DNA of 64,000 nucleotides from contig LJCX01000036.1 of NCBI GenBank assembly GCA_001298545.1, positions 37,798-101,797 of the forward strand, in the 5' to 3' direction. Both the position numbers and the translations under genes were made by a program. This DNA is from Actinobacteria bacterium OV320. GTDB lineage: Bacteria; Actinomycetota; Actinomycetes; Streptomycetales; Streptomycetaceae. The notes below the pieces were generated by a model that was given only the letters and a program-made list of their open reading frames with translations, had not been told where the DNA came from and ran no database searches. Positions 16,606 to 25,471 of the stretch are shown in pieces; position 1 is the first letter of the stretch, and each line of letters starts with the position of its first letter.

Positions 16606-17076
16606 TTCCACCCGCTGCTTGAGGCCGGTGTTGAACGCGGCGTACCCGTCCTTTTTGGGTGTTCTGAGGAAGGGCCGGATCAGGGTGACCAGGGCGCCGG
16701 AGAATTCCTCGTGGTTGGTCAGGCGGGTGGTGCCGTCGTGGTTGGGGGAAAGGACGAAGGAGTGCTGGCCGTGGAACAGCTGCTTGAGGCCGAGCGTGCC
16801 GACCCACCGCAGTTCCTGGCCAGGCGTCGCGACGGTGACCGTGGGCCTGAAGGTCATGCCCGGCATGCGCATCGTGAGCCGGTTTCCCACTTGAGCGGTT
16901 CCCTCGGCTGCGGAGAAGGTGCTCCACTCGCCGTAGGCGGCGAAGTCGGTGAGGACGTCCCACACCGCTTGCGGGGCGGCGTCGATGTCAGTAACGGCGG
17001 TGAGGACCGGCTTCCTGGTGGATTCCACTTCTGGCTGGTGCGGGAGGGGCGGGGGTTCGGCGAGCGGGTGGTCCAC
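16477..17076 (-). CDS. SRPBCC-family protein with altered C-terminus
   Basis: The reading frame is 199 residues from GTG 17076. Residues about 20-155 form an SRPBCC (polyketide cyclase/dehydrase-like) ligand cavity fold: TDIDAAPQAVWDVLTDFAAY, EWSTF, GNRLTMRMPGMTFRPTVTV and the C-terminal helix FLRTPKKDGYAAFNTGLKQR. The family usually ends there. The last 40 residues (GGHGAGSAARGRR and on) read out of frame through the relic at 16422-16605. Recombination near 16605 therefore seems to have removed the native stop. It follows the TetR gene by 48 bp, likely in one operon. Confidence 0.7.
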   Translation of the reverse strand: MDHPLAEPPPLPHQPEVESTRKPVLTAVTDIDAAPQAVWDVLTDFAAYGEWSTFSAAEGTAQVGNRLTMRMPGMTFRPTVTVATPGQELRWVGTLGLKQLFHGQHSFVLSPNHDGTTRLTNHEEFSGALVTLIRPFLRTPKKDGYAAFNTGLKQRVEVRTDGGHGAGSAARGRRSPSGAGRASGSGARGRGAQLAACRG

Positions 17077-17124
17077 CGGTGGCCGGTGGGGCCGGGGACT
17101 GGCGTGGAGCGCAGTCCACGTCGG

Positions 17125-17745
17125 TCAGAGCGTCACGCCCGGCGCGGCCCTGCTGGAGGGGGCGCTGTTGGTGCTGGTGGCCGTGGTCTCCTGCAGGCCG
17201 TGGTCGATGAAGTCGATCATCCAGGTGAAGCTGTCGTCGATGTCGGTGGCGAACTGGAACCCGCCGGCTGCTTCCAGGGATGCGTATCCGTGCAGGACGG
17301 TGCGCAGCATCCGCAGCGCGTGGATCTGCTGGTCGGGGTCGATCCGGTAGCCGTGCAGCATGGCCGCCCAGGAGTCGACCACCCGGTTGAGGGCGTCGAT
17401 GAGGGGGTCGTCGGGTCCGGTCGGGCGGGCGGCGTTGGCTGCGGCGTATCGGCCGTGGTGGTCCTTGACGAACGTTCGCATCGCCTGTGCGCCGCGGGCC
17501 AGGGCTTCGGTGCCGGACCGGCCCTGGATGGCGTCGCGGATGGCGTCGGCGCACTGGTTCATGGCCAGGATGGCGATCCGGTGGGCGAGGTCGGTCTGGC
17601 CGGTGACGTGCTTGTACAACGAGGGGGTCTTGACCCCGAGCCGTTCGGCGACCAGGCCGATGCCGAGCTGGTCGAACCCGACCTCGTCGACCAGGGCGGC
17701 GGCGGCTTCGGTGACCGTCGCGGCGGTGAGTCCGGCCCTAGGCAC
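17125..17745 (-). CDS. TetR-family regulator
   Basis: 206 residues from GTG 17743-17745, overlapping the stop of the upstream hydrolase by 8 bp, so translation is probably coupled. HTH region: TVTEAAAALVDEVGFDQLGI followed by AERLGVKTPSLYKHVTGQTD. The C-terminal domain (LRMLRTVLHGYASLEAAGGF) belongs to the TetR_C_33/WHG type. As the middle gene of hydrolase-TetR-SRPBCC it should regulate its own operon through the operators at 18591-18631. Confidence 0.85.
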   Translation of the reverse strand: MPRAGLTAATVTEAAAALVDEVGFDQLGIGLVAERLGVKTPSLYKHVTGQTDLAHRIAILAMNQCADAIRDAIQGRSGTEALARGAQAMRTFVKDHHGRYAAANAARPTGPDDPLIDALNRVVDSWAAMLHGYRIDPDQQIHALRMLRTVLHGYASLEAAGGFQFATDIDDSFTWMIDFIDHGLQETTATSTNSAPSSRAAPGVTL

Positions 17746-18574
17746 GGGAGGCCGTCTTGGCCAGGAACGGCAGGGCCAGCGCGAGGACCTGGTCGGGGGT
17801 CTGGGCCTGCGGGTAGTGGCCGGCGCCGTCTATCACGGCCAGCTCGCCGAGGCCGGCGGGCAGGTCGGCGATGATCTTCGCCCCTTCGGCGCGGGGGTCG
17901 GCCCAGTCGGGGTCCAGGCTGCCTTCGACGATCAGGACCGGGCAGGTGACGTGGGCGAGCTGGGTGCCGGCGTCGGTGGGCTTGGACTTGCACATGTCCT
18001 GCAGGGCCTTCATCCGGCCGGGCTCACTCAGGGTGGCCTCAATGCGGGCCAGTTCGCTGTTCCAGTCGGCGGGCTTGGCCGGGTAGGCCACGTCGAGGTA
18101 CTTCTTCCAGTCCGCCAGGCGTCCCCGGACGATGACCTGCGCCATCCGCGCGTACCCGGTCCGGAAGCGCTTGACCCGGATCAGCCCGCCCAGGTCGACC
18201 GGCTGCGCACGGGTGAACGGAGCCAGCTCGATCACTCCGCTGATCACGTCGGGCGCAGTGGCGGCCGCGATGGTCGCGGCGCCGCCGCTGATCGACTGCC
18301 CGATGATCACGGCCGGGCCGCCGAGGTGACGCACGACGGCGACCAGATCTCCGGCGATGTCGGTGCGGCTGTAACCGTCCCAGCCGAGGCTGGACTCACC
18401 GCACCCGCGGATGTCGACGTTCGCGACCCGGTAACCGGCGGCCACCAGGCCGGGAACGAGGAAGCGGTAGGAGTGCCGGCTGTCGCCGATACCGTGCGCC
18501 AGCACGACCAGGGGACCCTCCCCGGTCACGTCGAAGGCGATGGTGTTCTTGCCGATTCTCAGGTGCTCGGTCAT
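17738..18574 (-). CDS. Alpha/beta hydrolase, first gene of a TetR-controlled operon
   Basis: 278 residues, ATG after GGGGGACGGC. LVVLAHGIGDSRHSYRFLVP gives the oxyanion loop, VDIRGCGESS the next strand, and PAVIIGQSISGGAATIAAA the nucleophile elbow with Ser (GQSIS). VLIVEGSLDPDWADP carries the acid and VIDGAGHYPQAQTPDQVL the catalytic His. A cytoplasmic serine hydrolase of unknown substrate. Unlike the enzyme at 9140 it has Ser, not Asp, as nucleophile. It leads the operon with the TetR and SRPBCC genes. Confidence 0.87.
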   Translation of the reverse strand: MTEHLRIGKNTIAFDVTGEGPLVVLAHGIGDSRHSYRFLVPGLVAAGYRVANVDIRGCGESSLGWDGYSRTDIAGDLVAVVRHLGGPAVIIGQSISGGAATIAAATAPDVISGVIELAPFTRAQPVDLGGLIRVKRFRTGYARMAQVIVRGRLADWKKYLDVAYPAKPADWNSELARIEATLSEPGRMKALQDMCKSKPTDAGTQLAHVTCPVLIVEGSLDPDWADPRAEGAKIIADLPAGLGELAVIDGAGHYPQAQTPDQVLALALPFLAKTASRA

Positions 18575-18590
18575 GCCGTCCCCCACCGAA

Positions 18591-18640
18591 GTAGCTAATG
18601 TCGTTAGCTGTAGACTAGTTACATTAGCTACGAAGGTCAA
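18591..18640 (-). promoter_or_regulatory. Sigma-70-like promoter embedded in TetR operators
   Basis: On the minus strand TTGACC (18635-18640), a 17-bp spacer and TAGTCT (18612-18617) form a good promoter for the hydrolase operon. Around it GTAGCTAATGT (18591-18601) and ACATTAGCTAC (18621-18631) are perfect 11-bp inverted arms. A second palindrome, AGCTAA-TGTCG-TTAGCT, occupies 18593-18609. TAGCTAA-type palindromes are common TetR-family operators, so binding here would block the polymerase. Confidence 0.8.
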
Positions 18641-18749
18641 CGCCACACCCAGCCGCGCTCGATCGGGGCCGGGCATCGGGAACGAAGTCCCCGCCGAACG
18701 CCTTCGGGCCTGGCTTCCCAGCGGGACTGGCCGCCCGGCGGGCCGGTGA

Positions 18750-19506
18750 CCGTACCGTGGCACGCCTGCTCGGTGTCGCCGTCGTGATGGGAGCACGTCG
18801 CCGCGTCGATGTTCAGCAGGGTGCGCGTCATGGTGCTGGTCGGCGCGGACAGCTCCAGGGCGCGCTCCTGGCTGACGTGGGCGAGGCGGGTGTCCCCGAG
18901 CGTGGTGAAGGCGTGGCTGAGGTGGACGTGGTGCTTTTGCTCGCCGTACGTCAGCCAGGTCTCCGACCGCTCGCGCCCATCCGGTCGACGGCGTCGTGCG
19001 CGGTGGCCACGGCGGCGTCGACGTCACCGAGACCGAGATGGGCTTCGGCGAGCCGGGCCAGGTAGATGGCGTGGCCGCGGGGGGGAAGGCGTCGCCGTTG
19101 TACGCCTCCTGGCTGGTGTGGACGGCGGAGGCTTCCAGGAAGTGGACGACGGCCCGCTTGGGGTTGCCCAGATTGAGGGCGGAGCTCCCGAGGAGCTGGT
19201 GGGCCTCACCGAGGTTGTATCAGTACACGCACGGGAGATCCCCCTCGATGGGAGCGGCGTGCTCGTAGGCGTGAAGGGCTGCGTTGGCGGACCGGTCGGC
19301 GGCTCGGCCATGGCGAGCTGGGTGTGGTAGCTGGGCGCGTAGACGCCCGCGATCCACCGGGACGCCTTCTCCTTGCGGTACGCCATCTGCCCGTACCCCA
19401 TGCGCTGGTGCTGCTCGGCAACACGGAGCAGGTACGCCTCGGCCTTCGTCCCGCGCACGGCCAGCAGGTAGGCCAGCGGGTGGCGTTCGGCTGCGTCAGT
19501 GATCAC
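18750..19506 (-). pseudogene. Decayed HTH-TPR transcriptional regulator
   Basis: The start is recognisable: GTG 19506 with AAGGG upstream, reading ITDAAERHPLAYLLAVRGTK and MAYRKEKASRWIAGV, the N-terminal HTH of a Streptomyces regulator family. TPR-like repeats follow in other frames: YNLGEAHQLLGSSALNLGNP, HAIYLARLAEAHLGLGDVDA and TRTLLNIDAATCSHHDGDTE. An in-frame TGA and several frameshifts break the gene, and the last TPR units are missing. Confidence 0.75.
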
Positions 19507-19711
19507 GGACCCATCCCTTTCGCGGGCGCGGGCGACACCAGTCTTCCGGCTCCCGGCGGGCGGGGGAAGGCTGCCCGGGGTGAACGGCAACCGGCGGCAA
19601 CGACCCGCAACAGGCGGCAACGCTCCCGCTCTGTGAGGCAGTTGGCGCCTGCGGTGTCCTTGCGCGGCTGCCCGTCAGGGCCGCGTTTCGACGACGTGTC
19701 AGGAGGACCCG

Positions 19712-20167
19712 ATGGCTACCACATTCCCCGCAGCCGTCATGGCGGCGCAGACCGGCCCTGGGCGGGCGGAGGTGCTTGACCAGGTCGCCCGGCTGGTCGA
19801 CCTGAAGGAGTCCGCGATCGAGCAGATGCGGGCTGAGGCGCTGGGGGCGCCGACGCGCGGCGTCGTCGCGTATGGCGAGTACCAGTCCGGCGGCTGGTGG
19901 ATTGCGGCGCTGATGAACCACTCCGACTCCGGTGATCCGCACGACGTCGTCATCGGCGACGGACGCCCCCAGCCCACGCTGAGGTCAGGACGGGGAGGGT
20001 GCCCACTGATCAGCTGGTATCGGCACGTTCGGCCTGGGCTTTGGTCTGTGCGAGGCCCTGCCCGAGGCCACCCTCCACGCCCGGAAGTTCTGCACCACTC
20101 GATGCCGCGCACGAGCCCAGGTCCTGCGCAACCGCGGACTGATGCCCGGCCGGCCCACGCCCCCTGA
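19712..20167 (+). CDS. Unknown protein, probably frameshifted near residue 95
   Basis: 151 residues with an ideal AGGAGG site before the ATG, so translation is very likely. The first 95 residues are well-behaved: VLDQVARLVDLKESAIEQMR, GVVAYGEYQSGGWWIAALMN and DPHDVVIGDGRPQPTL. After that the composition turns to Arg/Pro-rich text, while another frame reads IGTFGLGFGLCEALPEATLH. A frameshift close to 20000 is likely. I do not recognise a family. Confidence 0.5.
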   Translation: MATTFPAAVMAAQTGPGRAEVLDQVARLVDLKESAIEQMRAEALGAPTRGVVAYGEYQSGGWWIAALMNHSDSGDPHDVVIGDGRPQPTLRSGRGGCPLISWYRHVRPGLWSVRGPARGHPPRPEVLHHSMPRTSPGPAQPRTDARPAHAP

Positions 20168-20414
20168 TCCCGGGCCTCGCCCCCCGCGTCCAGATCTCCC
20201 CGGCGACGCGTCGGTTATGAGCCTCACATCCCGTTTTCCCTGGTAGACGTGCTGGGCTGTCCAGGTGTGAGGCGAGGGTTCACCTCGCGCTGTCCACCTC
20301 AGCTGTCCTTTGACAGGCGATCTTGACCGATTGACAGGTGAGTTTGGCCGCTGGGCTCAAGGAGCCAGCTCGTCTGCGGGATCGGTGTCAGCGGTCCCTG
20401 GGAGCATACGGATC
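20168..20414. other. Promoter region of the HEAT-repeat gene
   Basis: No gene. TTGACC and TTGACA hexamers occur at 20323-20335 within a pair of related TTGACAGG copies (20309 and 20331). These are plausible -35 boxes, but no convincing -10 partner is visible. Confidence 0.35.
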
Positions 20415-21743
20415 ATGAAACGATCCGACGATCTCTTGGCAGGGCTGGACGACATCGACTGGGCAGCCCTGGGGCACGCCTACGGCAGCGCCGAGGACGT
20501 GCCCGGCCAGCTCCGGACGGTGTGCGGGCCGGACCAGGAGGCCCGGGAGAACGCCTTCCGCAGCCTGTTCAGCAACATCTTCCACCAGGGCACGCGGTAC
20601 TCGGCCTCTCCGTACGCCGTGCCGTTCCTCGCCCGAATTGCTGTCGCAGGGCCGGCCGGCGCCCGGGCCGACGCGCTGCTGCTGCTGACCCGTCTGGCTA
20701 TTGATTGGCACGACGAGTACAACCTCCCGTTCGGCATCGACACCGCCGCGTGGCGCGCCGCAGCCATCAGTCCCGAAGAAAATCTGCGCTGGTACGACCA
20801 GCAGATCGCCGCCGAGACCGACGAGGAGCGGCTCAAGAACTTGCGCGAGGGACGGGCGTACTGTGCGGCCGGGCACCCCGTCGATGCCCGCGAGGGCGCA
20901 CTGCGCTCCTATGACGCGGTCCGCGCCCAGCTTCCCGTCCTGCTCGAACTGCTCGGCGACCGGGACCCGGAGATCCGCACCAAGACCGCGTACCTCCTCG
21001 GCTGGTTCCCCGAGGAGGCCGACGCCATCCTGCTCCCGTTGCTGGCCTGCCTCGACGGCGAGCGGGACCCGGTCTGCGTCGCCACGTTCCTCGTCGCGGT
21101 CGGGCTGCTCGCCGACCACGACCCGGACGGCCGGGTCCGGCACCACCTCGACCACGAGCACCCCTTGCCGCGCTGGGCCGCCGCCACCGCCCTGACCCGC
21201 TTGCTGGTCGCGCACCCGGCTGCCGCGCCCGGCCTGCCGCCGGCGGAGCGCATCGCCGCCGAGCTGGCGGCCTTCGGCGCCGGGCCGGCCCTCGAGTCCG
21301 CCACCGCCCACCATGCCGGCGACCTGCACAGCTACACCGTCCGAAGCCTGCTGCACCTGATGGGCGCCACCGAGGACCCGGACGGGGTTCTCCTGGAGAT
21401 CGTCCGCGCCCTGCCCCATCTCGAGAAGACCGGAGTCGTGCCCCGCCCGTTGGCAGTCTGCGCCGAGAACCTGCTGGAAGCCCTGTTCGAACCCACGGAC
21501 ACCACAACGGTGTTCACCGAGCTCTCGCCTGGACGCCAGAAGCTGCTGAAGGTCCTGGCCGAGCTGCTGACCGCCGAGGACTTCCAGCCCGTGCCGTTCG
21601 GCTCAGACCTTCACGAGCAGTTCACCCAGTACGGCCTCCCCGGCACCCGCCCCGCCCTCCGCGCCTACGTCGGCCTGTCCACCGAAGGCGAGGACCCCAG
21701 CGCTCCCCTACCCGACCCCTGGGAACCATTCCGCAACCACTGA
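20415..21743 (+). CDS. HEAT-repeat protein
   Basis: 442 residues, ATG with GGGAG upstream. The protein is almost entirely alpha-helical, with repeated helix pairs such as AFRSLFSNIFHQGTRYSASP, VLLELLGDRDPEIRTKTAYL, LLPLLACLDGERDPVCVATF and HPLPRWAAATALTRLLVAHP. Asp-Pro turns between helices are the HEAT/PBS-lyase pattern. No signal peptide or membrane helix. Such proteins usually act as scaffolds or binding platforms; no partner is suggested by context, since it is a single-gene unit. Confidence 0.75.
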   Translation: MKRSDDLLAGLDDIDWAALGHAYGSAEDVPGQLRTVCGPDQEARENAFRSLFSNIFHQGTRYSASPYAVPFLARIAVAGPAGARADALLLLTRLAIDWHDEYNLPFGIDTAAWRAAAISPEENLRWYDQQIAAETDEERLKNLREGRAYCAAGHPVDAREGALRSYDAVRAQLPVLLELLGDRDPEIRTKTAYLLGWFPEEADAILLPLLACLDGERDPVCVATFLVAVGLLADHDPDGRVRHHLDHEHPLPRWAAATALTRLLVAHPAAAPGLPPAERIAAELAAFGAGPALESATAHHAGDLHSYTVRSLLHLMGATEDPDGVLLEIVRALPHLEKTGVVPRPLAVCAENLLEALFEPTDTTTVFTELSPGRQKLLKVLAELLTAEDFQPVPFGSDLHEQFTQYGLPGTRPALRAYVGLSTEGEDPSAPLPDPWEPFRNH

Positions 21744-22022
21744 TCCCACCGTCCCTCACCGGTGGCAGGAGTCGTTTACGAAGCCACTTACGGAGGCGAT
21801 TTCCTCGTCCGCGGCCCCCTATCGCCCGCAATGCGCGGCTTCCTAACCAGGCAGGGTGTTGACCGTGCGCGCTGGGAGAAGAGGCGGGGTTAGCGGCCTC
21901 GGTCCGCGCTGCTCGTCAGCGTGGGCTGCGTGGGTGGGGAACGTGTTGCTCGGTTTCTCTGATGATGTGTGCAGGCGCGGGGCCGTGCGATTCCGCCCGC
22001 CCAGCAAGCCCTAGGAGGGCTC

Positions 22023-22352
22023 ATGCGCCACGTTCAGCCGGCGAAGTTCATTCCGCCGTTCTTCTCCGACAGCGTCGAGCAAGCGCTCGGCGACCTGGGA
22101 ACCCACCAGCTGCTGGAAGCAGCCCTGTACGCCCTGAGTCTGGACCTGTCGCCGCGGGATGCCGAGGAGTTGCGTCTGGCTCTTGAGTACGTCGTGCGGG
22201 TGGACCATAAGGCCGAGCTGATCACCGACGGGGGCTTCCGTAGGGAGGTGCCTTCCGAGGTGGCGCCAGATAAGCGCGAGTTGGTGCGGCAGGCCATTGC
22301 GCGCGCCTTCTGGGTGCGGGCCGAACTGCGCCGGCTCGACGTGACGCCGTAA
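22023..22352 (+). CDS. Conserved-looking small protein of unknown function
   Basis: 109 residues with AGGAGG 4 nt before the ATG and strong codon bias. An N-terminal aromatic patch (VQPAKFIPPFF) precedes two helices, HQLLEAALYALSLDLSPRDA and ELVRQAIARAFWVRAELRRL. No signal sequence or known motif. It is followed by a hairpin terminator and appears to be a single-gene unit. I do not recognise a family. Confidence 0.65.
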   Translation: MRHVQPAKFIPPFFSDSVEQALGDLGTHQLLEAALYALSLDLSPRDAEELRLALEYVVRVDHKAELITDGGFRREVPSEVAPDKRELVRQAIARAFWVRAELRRLDVTP

Positions 22353-22362
22353 CTATCAGTGG

Positions 22363-22388
22363 CCCCGGCCTTGACGCACCGGCCGGGG
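22363..22388. terminator. Hairpin terminator after the gene ending at 22352
   Basis: CCCCGGCC and GGCCGGGG arms with a 10-nt loop, 11 bp after the stop; no T-run. Confidence 0.7.
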
Positions 22389-22421
22389 TCTCTGGTTCTG
22401 ACCGGCATTTTGCGGATGCCG

Positions 22422-22865
22422 CTATAGGACGTTCCGGCCAGCGTAAATGGCCCGCACTCGCGCCCCAATGGCGTTGTGGACCTCGGCCGTCTGGTTGTGC
22501 AAGCGACTCATTCCGTGATCACCACCGCCCTCGAAAATCAAGGCGTTGAGGGCATAGAAGTCGTCTACGGCTCGGTGAGCTGCGGCTCTGATCTCATCTA
22601 CCAGGATGTAGCCGACCTGAGCTTCAGCCGCGCCGATGGCGGCTTCTGAGGCATCATGCGCCTGCATCCGACGTTCGGGGGCGTCGGCGTCCAAGCTGTT
22701 GGTATCCCCCAGATGCCGGAACTTGCGGTCTGCCTGTTCCACCGAGCCGCAGACGAAGCGCCGGACCGTCAGCCGGATCACAAAGCCCTGCTCAGCGAGC
22801 GGAAGGTCCTTCAGCCTGCGCTGGTACCGGTCGTGGACCCGGCCCGAGAGCACTCTCCGGGCCAT
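22422..22865 (-). CDS. Chimeric ORF: ISL3-transposase-like N-terminus fused to an unknown C-terminus
   Basis: 147 residues, ATG with GGGAG upstream. Residues about 7-43 read SGRVHDRYQRRLKDLPLAEQ then VIRLTVRRFVCGS. This is the N-terminal part of ISL3-type transposases, where it follows a zinc-binding CxxC. The rest (RRMQAHDASEAAIGAAEAQV, AIGARVRAIYAGRN) is unrelated, looks coding and is helical. An in-frame fusion between a transposase fragment and another gene's 3' half is the simplest reading. Whether it is expressed is unknown. Confidence 0.5.
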   Translation of the reverse strand: MARRVLSGRVHDRYQRRLKDLPLAEQGFVIRLTVRRFVCGSVEQADRKFRHLGDTNSLDADAPERRMQAHDASEAAIGAAEAQVGYILVDEIRAAAHRAVDDFYALNALIFEGGGDHGMSRLHNQTAEVHNAIGARVRAIYAGRNVL

Positions 22866-23392
22866 CCCGCTGGCTCCCGAAGAGCTTCAGCAACACTCAT
22901 GCGGGCCCGACCACAGCCAACCGTGCACGAGGTCGTTAGGGCGCGAACCTCGTTGGAAGCAGTGGCGGGGTGGGGTTTGCCTAAAGCGCTGCGTGAGGAT
23001 CCCCGGCGTACTGGAATTGCCTGACAGGGGTGCGGCCTCAGGGACGTGCCGCGGGGCATTTGAGGGGGCGGGCATGGGCGGTATCGGATGGCAACGGCTT
23101 CCTGACGATCTACCGGACGAGGCCCGTGAGCTCGCCGGGCTGGGACATGAGCGAGCGCAGGACGCCGAGCAGGGCGGCCTGGCCGAAGTGCATTGCCCAA
23201 TTGACCGGCGGCGGCTGTGCGGCTACCCGATCGAGAATCCCGTCCGACGCGCGCACCTCAAGATCGGCTACTGGGGAGCCCCGCACCGTCATCCGACTGC
23301 TTTTCAGAGGGACCTCGACCAGCACGAGATCCCTCGGCCCACCTCCTGGCGACGCCTTGGCATCTGACCTCGACGCCTTCAAGATCCCCGAG
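22866..23392. other. Gene-poor stretch with an unassigned coding-like frame
   Basis: A minus frame at 23110-23406 reads RDLVLVEVPLKSSRMTVRGS and NWAMHFGQAALLGVLRSLMS and has partial codon bias. It lacks a start and overlaps the next gene's end. It may be the 3' relic of a membrane protein gene; I assign no function. Confidence 0.3.
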
Positions 23393-24604
23393 TCAAGTTC
23401 GGACACCGCAGAATTCGGCGTCGACGAGGCGCTGTTCGTGGATGTTCCAGTCGCCGTTGAAGTTCAGCGACAGCACGTGATCTCCGTCTGCCGTCGCCAT
23501 GGTCTGCGAGATGGAGCCCTGAATGCCGCCGTTGTGCCCCCATATCTCGGTACCGCACGACAACGTCATCCTCATCAGTCCCAGGCCGTAGGAGAAGGTG
23601 GGCATGTTCTTGATCGAGACGGTCGTCATCATCTCCTTCAGTTGAGGCTCCTCCAGGAGCCGACCGGAGAACAGGGCCCGGTAGAACCGGTTGAGGTCTT
23701 GATTGCTGGAGATCATCTCTCCTGCGGCGCCCGCGAATGAGGGGTTGAGTTCGGTGACGTCGTAGGTCGCGCTGTTCGGCTCTCCCGGCCCGGCAAGCTC
23801 CCCGGTCAGCTTCGAGTAGGCGCGTCCGCTGGGTCCGGGGACGCGGGCGCGGGTGCCCGGCAGACTGGTGGAATCCAGGTGCAGGGGGCGCAGGATGCGC
23901 TGCTCGATCTCGTAGGCGTAGGAGTGGCCGGTAGCCTTCTGGATCACCATGGAGGCGATGACGTAGTTGGTGTCGGAATAGCTCCAGTCGTCGCCGGGGG
24001 CAAAGGCCGGGCGGTGTGTCATGGCGAGTCGGACGATCTGGGAGGGCGTCCAGGTGGCGTAGCGGTACTTGAAGAAGTCGGTGCCGAACTCCTTGCGCTT
24101 GAATTCCTCGTCATCGGTGTAGCTGTAGATGCCGCTGGTGTGGTTGAGGATCTGCCGTAGCGTGATCTCGCCGCCGTCGTGCCCGTTGCCCTGCACCAGG
24201 CCCGGCAGCCAGTGGTCCACCGTGTCGTCCAGGCTCAGCTTCCCCTCCTCCTCCAACTGAAGCATCGACGTGGCCACGAACGTCTTGGTGATCGAACCGA
24301 CCCGGAAGCGGTCATCGGCCTGCGGCTTGCGGCCGGTTGCCAGATCCGCAGTGCCCGCAACTCCCGCCCAGATGTCGCGCCCCTGCTCGACGAGCACGAT
24401 GCCCCCGGGCGCCCCGTCCTGGACGACCGAGTCCAGGGCCGCCCGGGTGGCCGCGTGCCCGCCTCGTGTCGCGGAAGCGTCCGCCCTGCCGACAGCCGAC
24501 GCCGGCAGGGCGAGACCGGCGCTCATCACGACCGTGGCGACCGCCCCGACGACAGCGACCCGCAGCCTGTGCTCCCCCCGGCTGCGGCCACCCCTCGTGG
24601 ACAT
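23393..24604 (-). CDS. Secreted serine beta-lactamase/D-Ala-D-Ala carboxypeptidase-like hydrolase
   Basis: 403 residues from ATG 24604; a TTG at 24640 would add 12. A signal peptide is clear: basic start, VAVVGAVATVVMSAGLALP, cleavage near ASAVG. Catalytic motifs: SITK (SxxK, in RVGSITKTFVATSMLQLEEE), YSDTN (YxN, in DDWSYSDTNYVIASMVIQ) and GHNGG as the third-motif HxG variant. This is the class C beta-lactamase / R61 carboxypeptidase fold (PF00144), expected outside the membrane and possibly acting on peptidoglycan peptides or small esters and amides. A single-gene unit without a linked regulator. Confidence 0.88.
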   Translation of the reverse strand: MSTRGGRSRGEHRLRVAVVGAVATVVMSAGLALPASAVGRADASATRGGHAATRAALDSVVQDGAPGGIVLVEQGRDIWAGVAGTADLATGRKPQADDRFRVGSITKTFVATSMLQLEEEGKLSLDDTVDHWLPGLVQGNGHDGGEITLRQILNHTSGIYSYTDDEEFKRKEFGTDFFKYRYATWTPSQIVRLAMTHRPAFAPGDDWSYSDTNYVIASMVIQKATGHSYAYEIEQRILRPLHLDSTSLPGTRARVPGPSGRAYSKLTGELAGPGEPNSATYDVTELNPSFAGAAGEMISSNQDLNRFYRALFSGRLLEEPQLKEMMTTVSIKNMPTFSYGLGLMRMTLSCGTEIWGHNGGIQGSISQTMATADGDHVLSLNFNGDWNIHEQRLVDAEFCGVRT

Positions 24605-25164
24605 ACGTGACCCGTTGGCTGCGTATCCGTGCTCGTACAAGGAAAAATCCCGTCACTGGTGGGGGACGACCTGATCTGGACCCAGTATTTTCGATCAAGG
24701 TCCGGACCGGGATACCGCCAACCACCTGCTTGAAGGTGGGGTTACCCCCCCCACCAGCCGGGGGACGACGGAGGTTCAAAGACGGGATCTGAACGACGAG
24801 CGAGGTGGCGTGTCACGCCCAGCCGATGCCCAGATGATCGATTCCAAGGGTTGAGTGAGATGCCGAGTGTCTGTCTGTCTCGCCCAACTGACTTCTGACC
24901 GGCGCCTTGTCGAGCACCTGCGTCCGGACCCAGGCTTGCTGGAGGGACTGAGCCGCACGGCCATCGATACCTGGAAATTCCTTCGTCCGTGCCGCCGTCC
25001 GGATGATGAGGTGGCACGGTGATGAAGAACCACGATGAGGCCGCGAGTGTCCGACCGTTGACGCTGGCTTGGGTGGGGCGGCGCCTGGAGGCCGGCGAAC
25101 GGATCTCAAAGCCGAGGAGCTGCACGGCGGCATCACCGCCGAGATGCGGCAGCCTCCTGGGGGC
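24605..25164. other. Non-coding or decayed stretch
   Basis: I find no intact gene. C-rich and G-rich runs around 24740-24765 could pair as a hairpin. Minus frames downstream of 25165 carry out-of-frame traces of the Rieske relic. Confidence 0.35.
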
Positions 25165-25347
25165 GCCTTGGACCGTTCCGCCTACTCCGAGGTGCGCCCC
25201 GAGATGGGGGCAGTAGGGGCGGTTCGCGTGGAGGGCGCCCTGAGCCGTGCGCCACAGGACCACGTCCTGACGCCCCAGCCTCCGGGTGGCGACCCGGCCG
25301 GGCTTCACCTCGCCGGAGAGGCCCATGTAGAACCATCCGTCCGGAAC
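25165..25347 (-). pseudogene. Rieske [2Fe-2S] protein relic
   Basis: The minus frame reads VPDGWFYMGLSGEVKPG, RRLGRQDVVLWRTAQGALHA and YCPHLGAHLGVGG. CPHLGAH is the first Rieske cluster motif (CxH). The second motif (CxxH) should follow about 16 residues later, but the frame is lost just after TVQG. The fragment resembles the N-terminal Rieske domain of ring-hydroxylating oxygenase-like proteins. Confidence 0.75.
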
Positions 25348-25393
25348 GGGCAGGGGGCCGGCTCCCGGCGGACAGGCAGGGCCCGACCATGGT

Positions 25394-25457
25394 CACAGTG
25401 CGACAACACGTCCCCCGACCGGCCCGATAGGCCCGCCGACAACCCCACTAGCGGCAC
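25394..25457. repeat. Dispersed about 65-bp repeat, copy 1
   Basis: It starts CACAGTGCGACAAC and contains CCCGACCGG and CCCGCCGACAACCCC. Copy 2 is at 53788-53854 in the same orientation, with about four fifths of positions identical by eye. Function unknown; it could be an element end, an attachment remnant or a shared promoter. Confidence 0.6.
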
Positions 25458-25471
25458 CCGGGTTCCACCGG

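Noticed and set aside
23110..23406. Minus-strand ORF overlapping the end of the beta-lactamase-like gene
   Set aside because: No convincing start and no family; kept only as a note in the intergenic entry.
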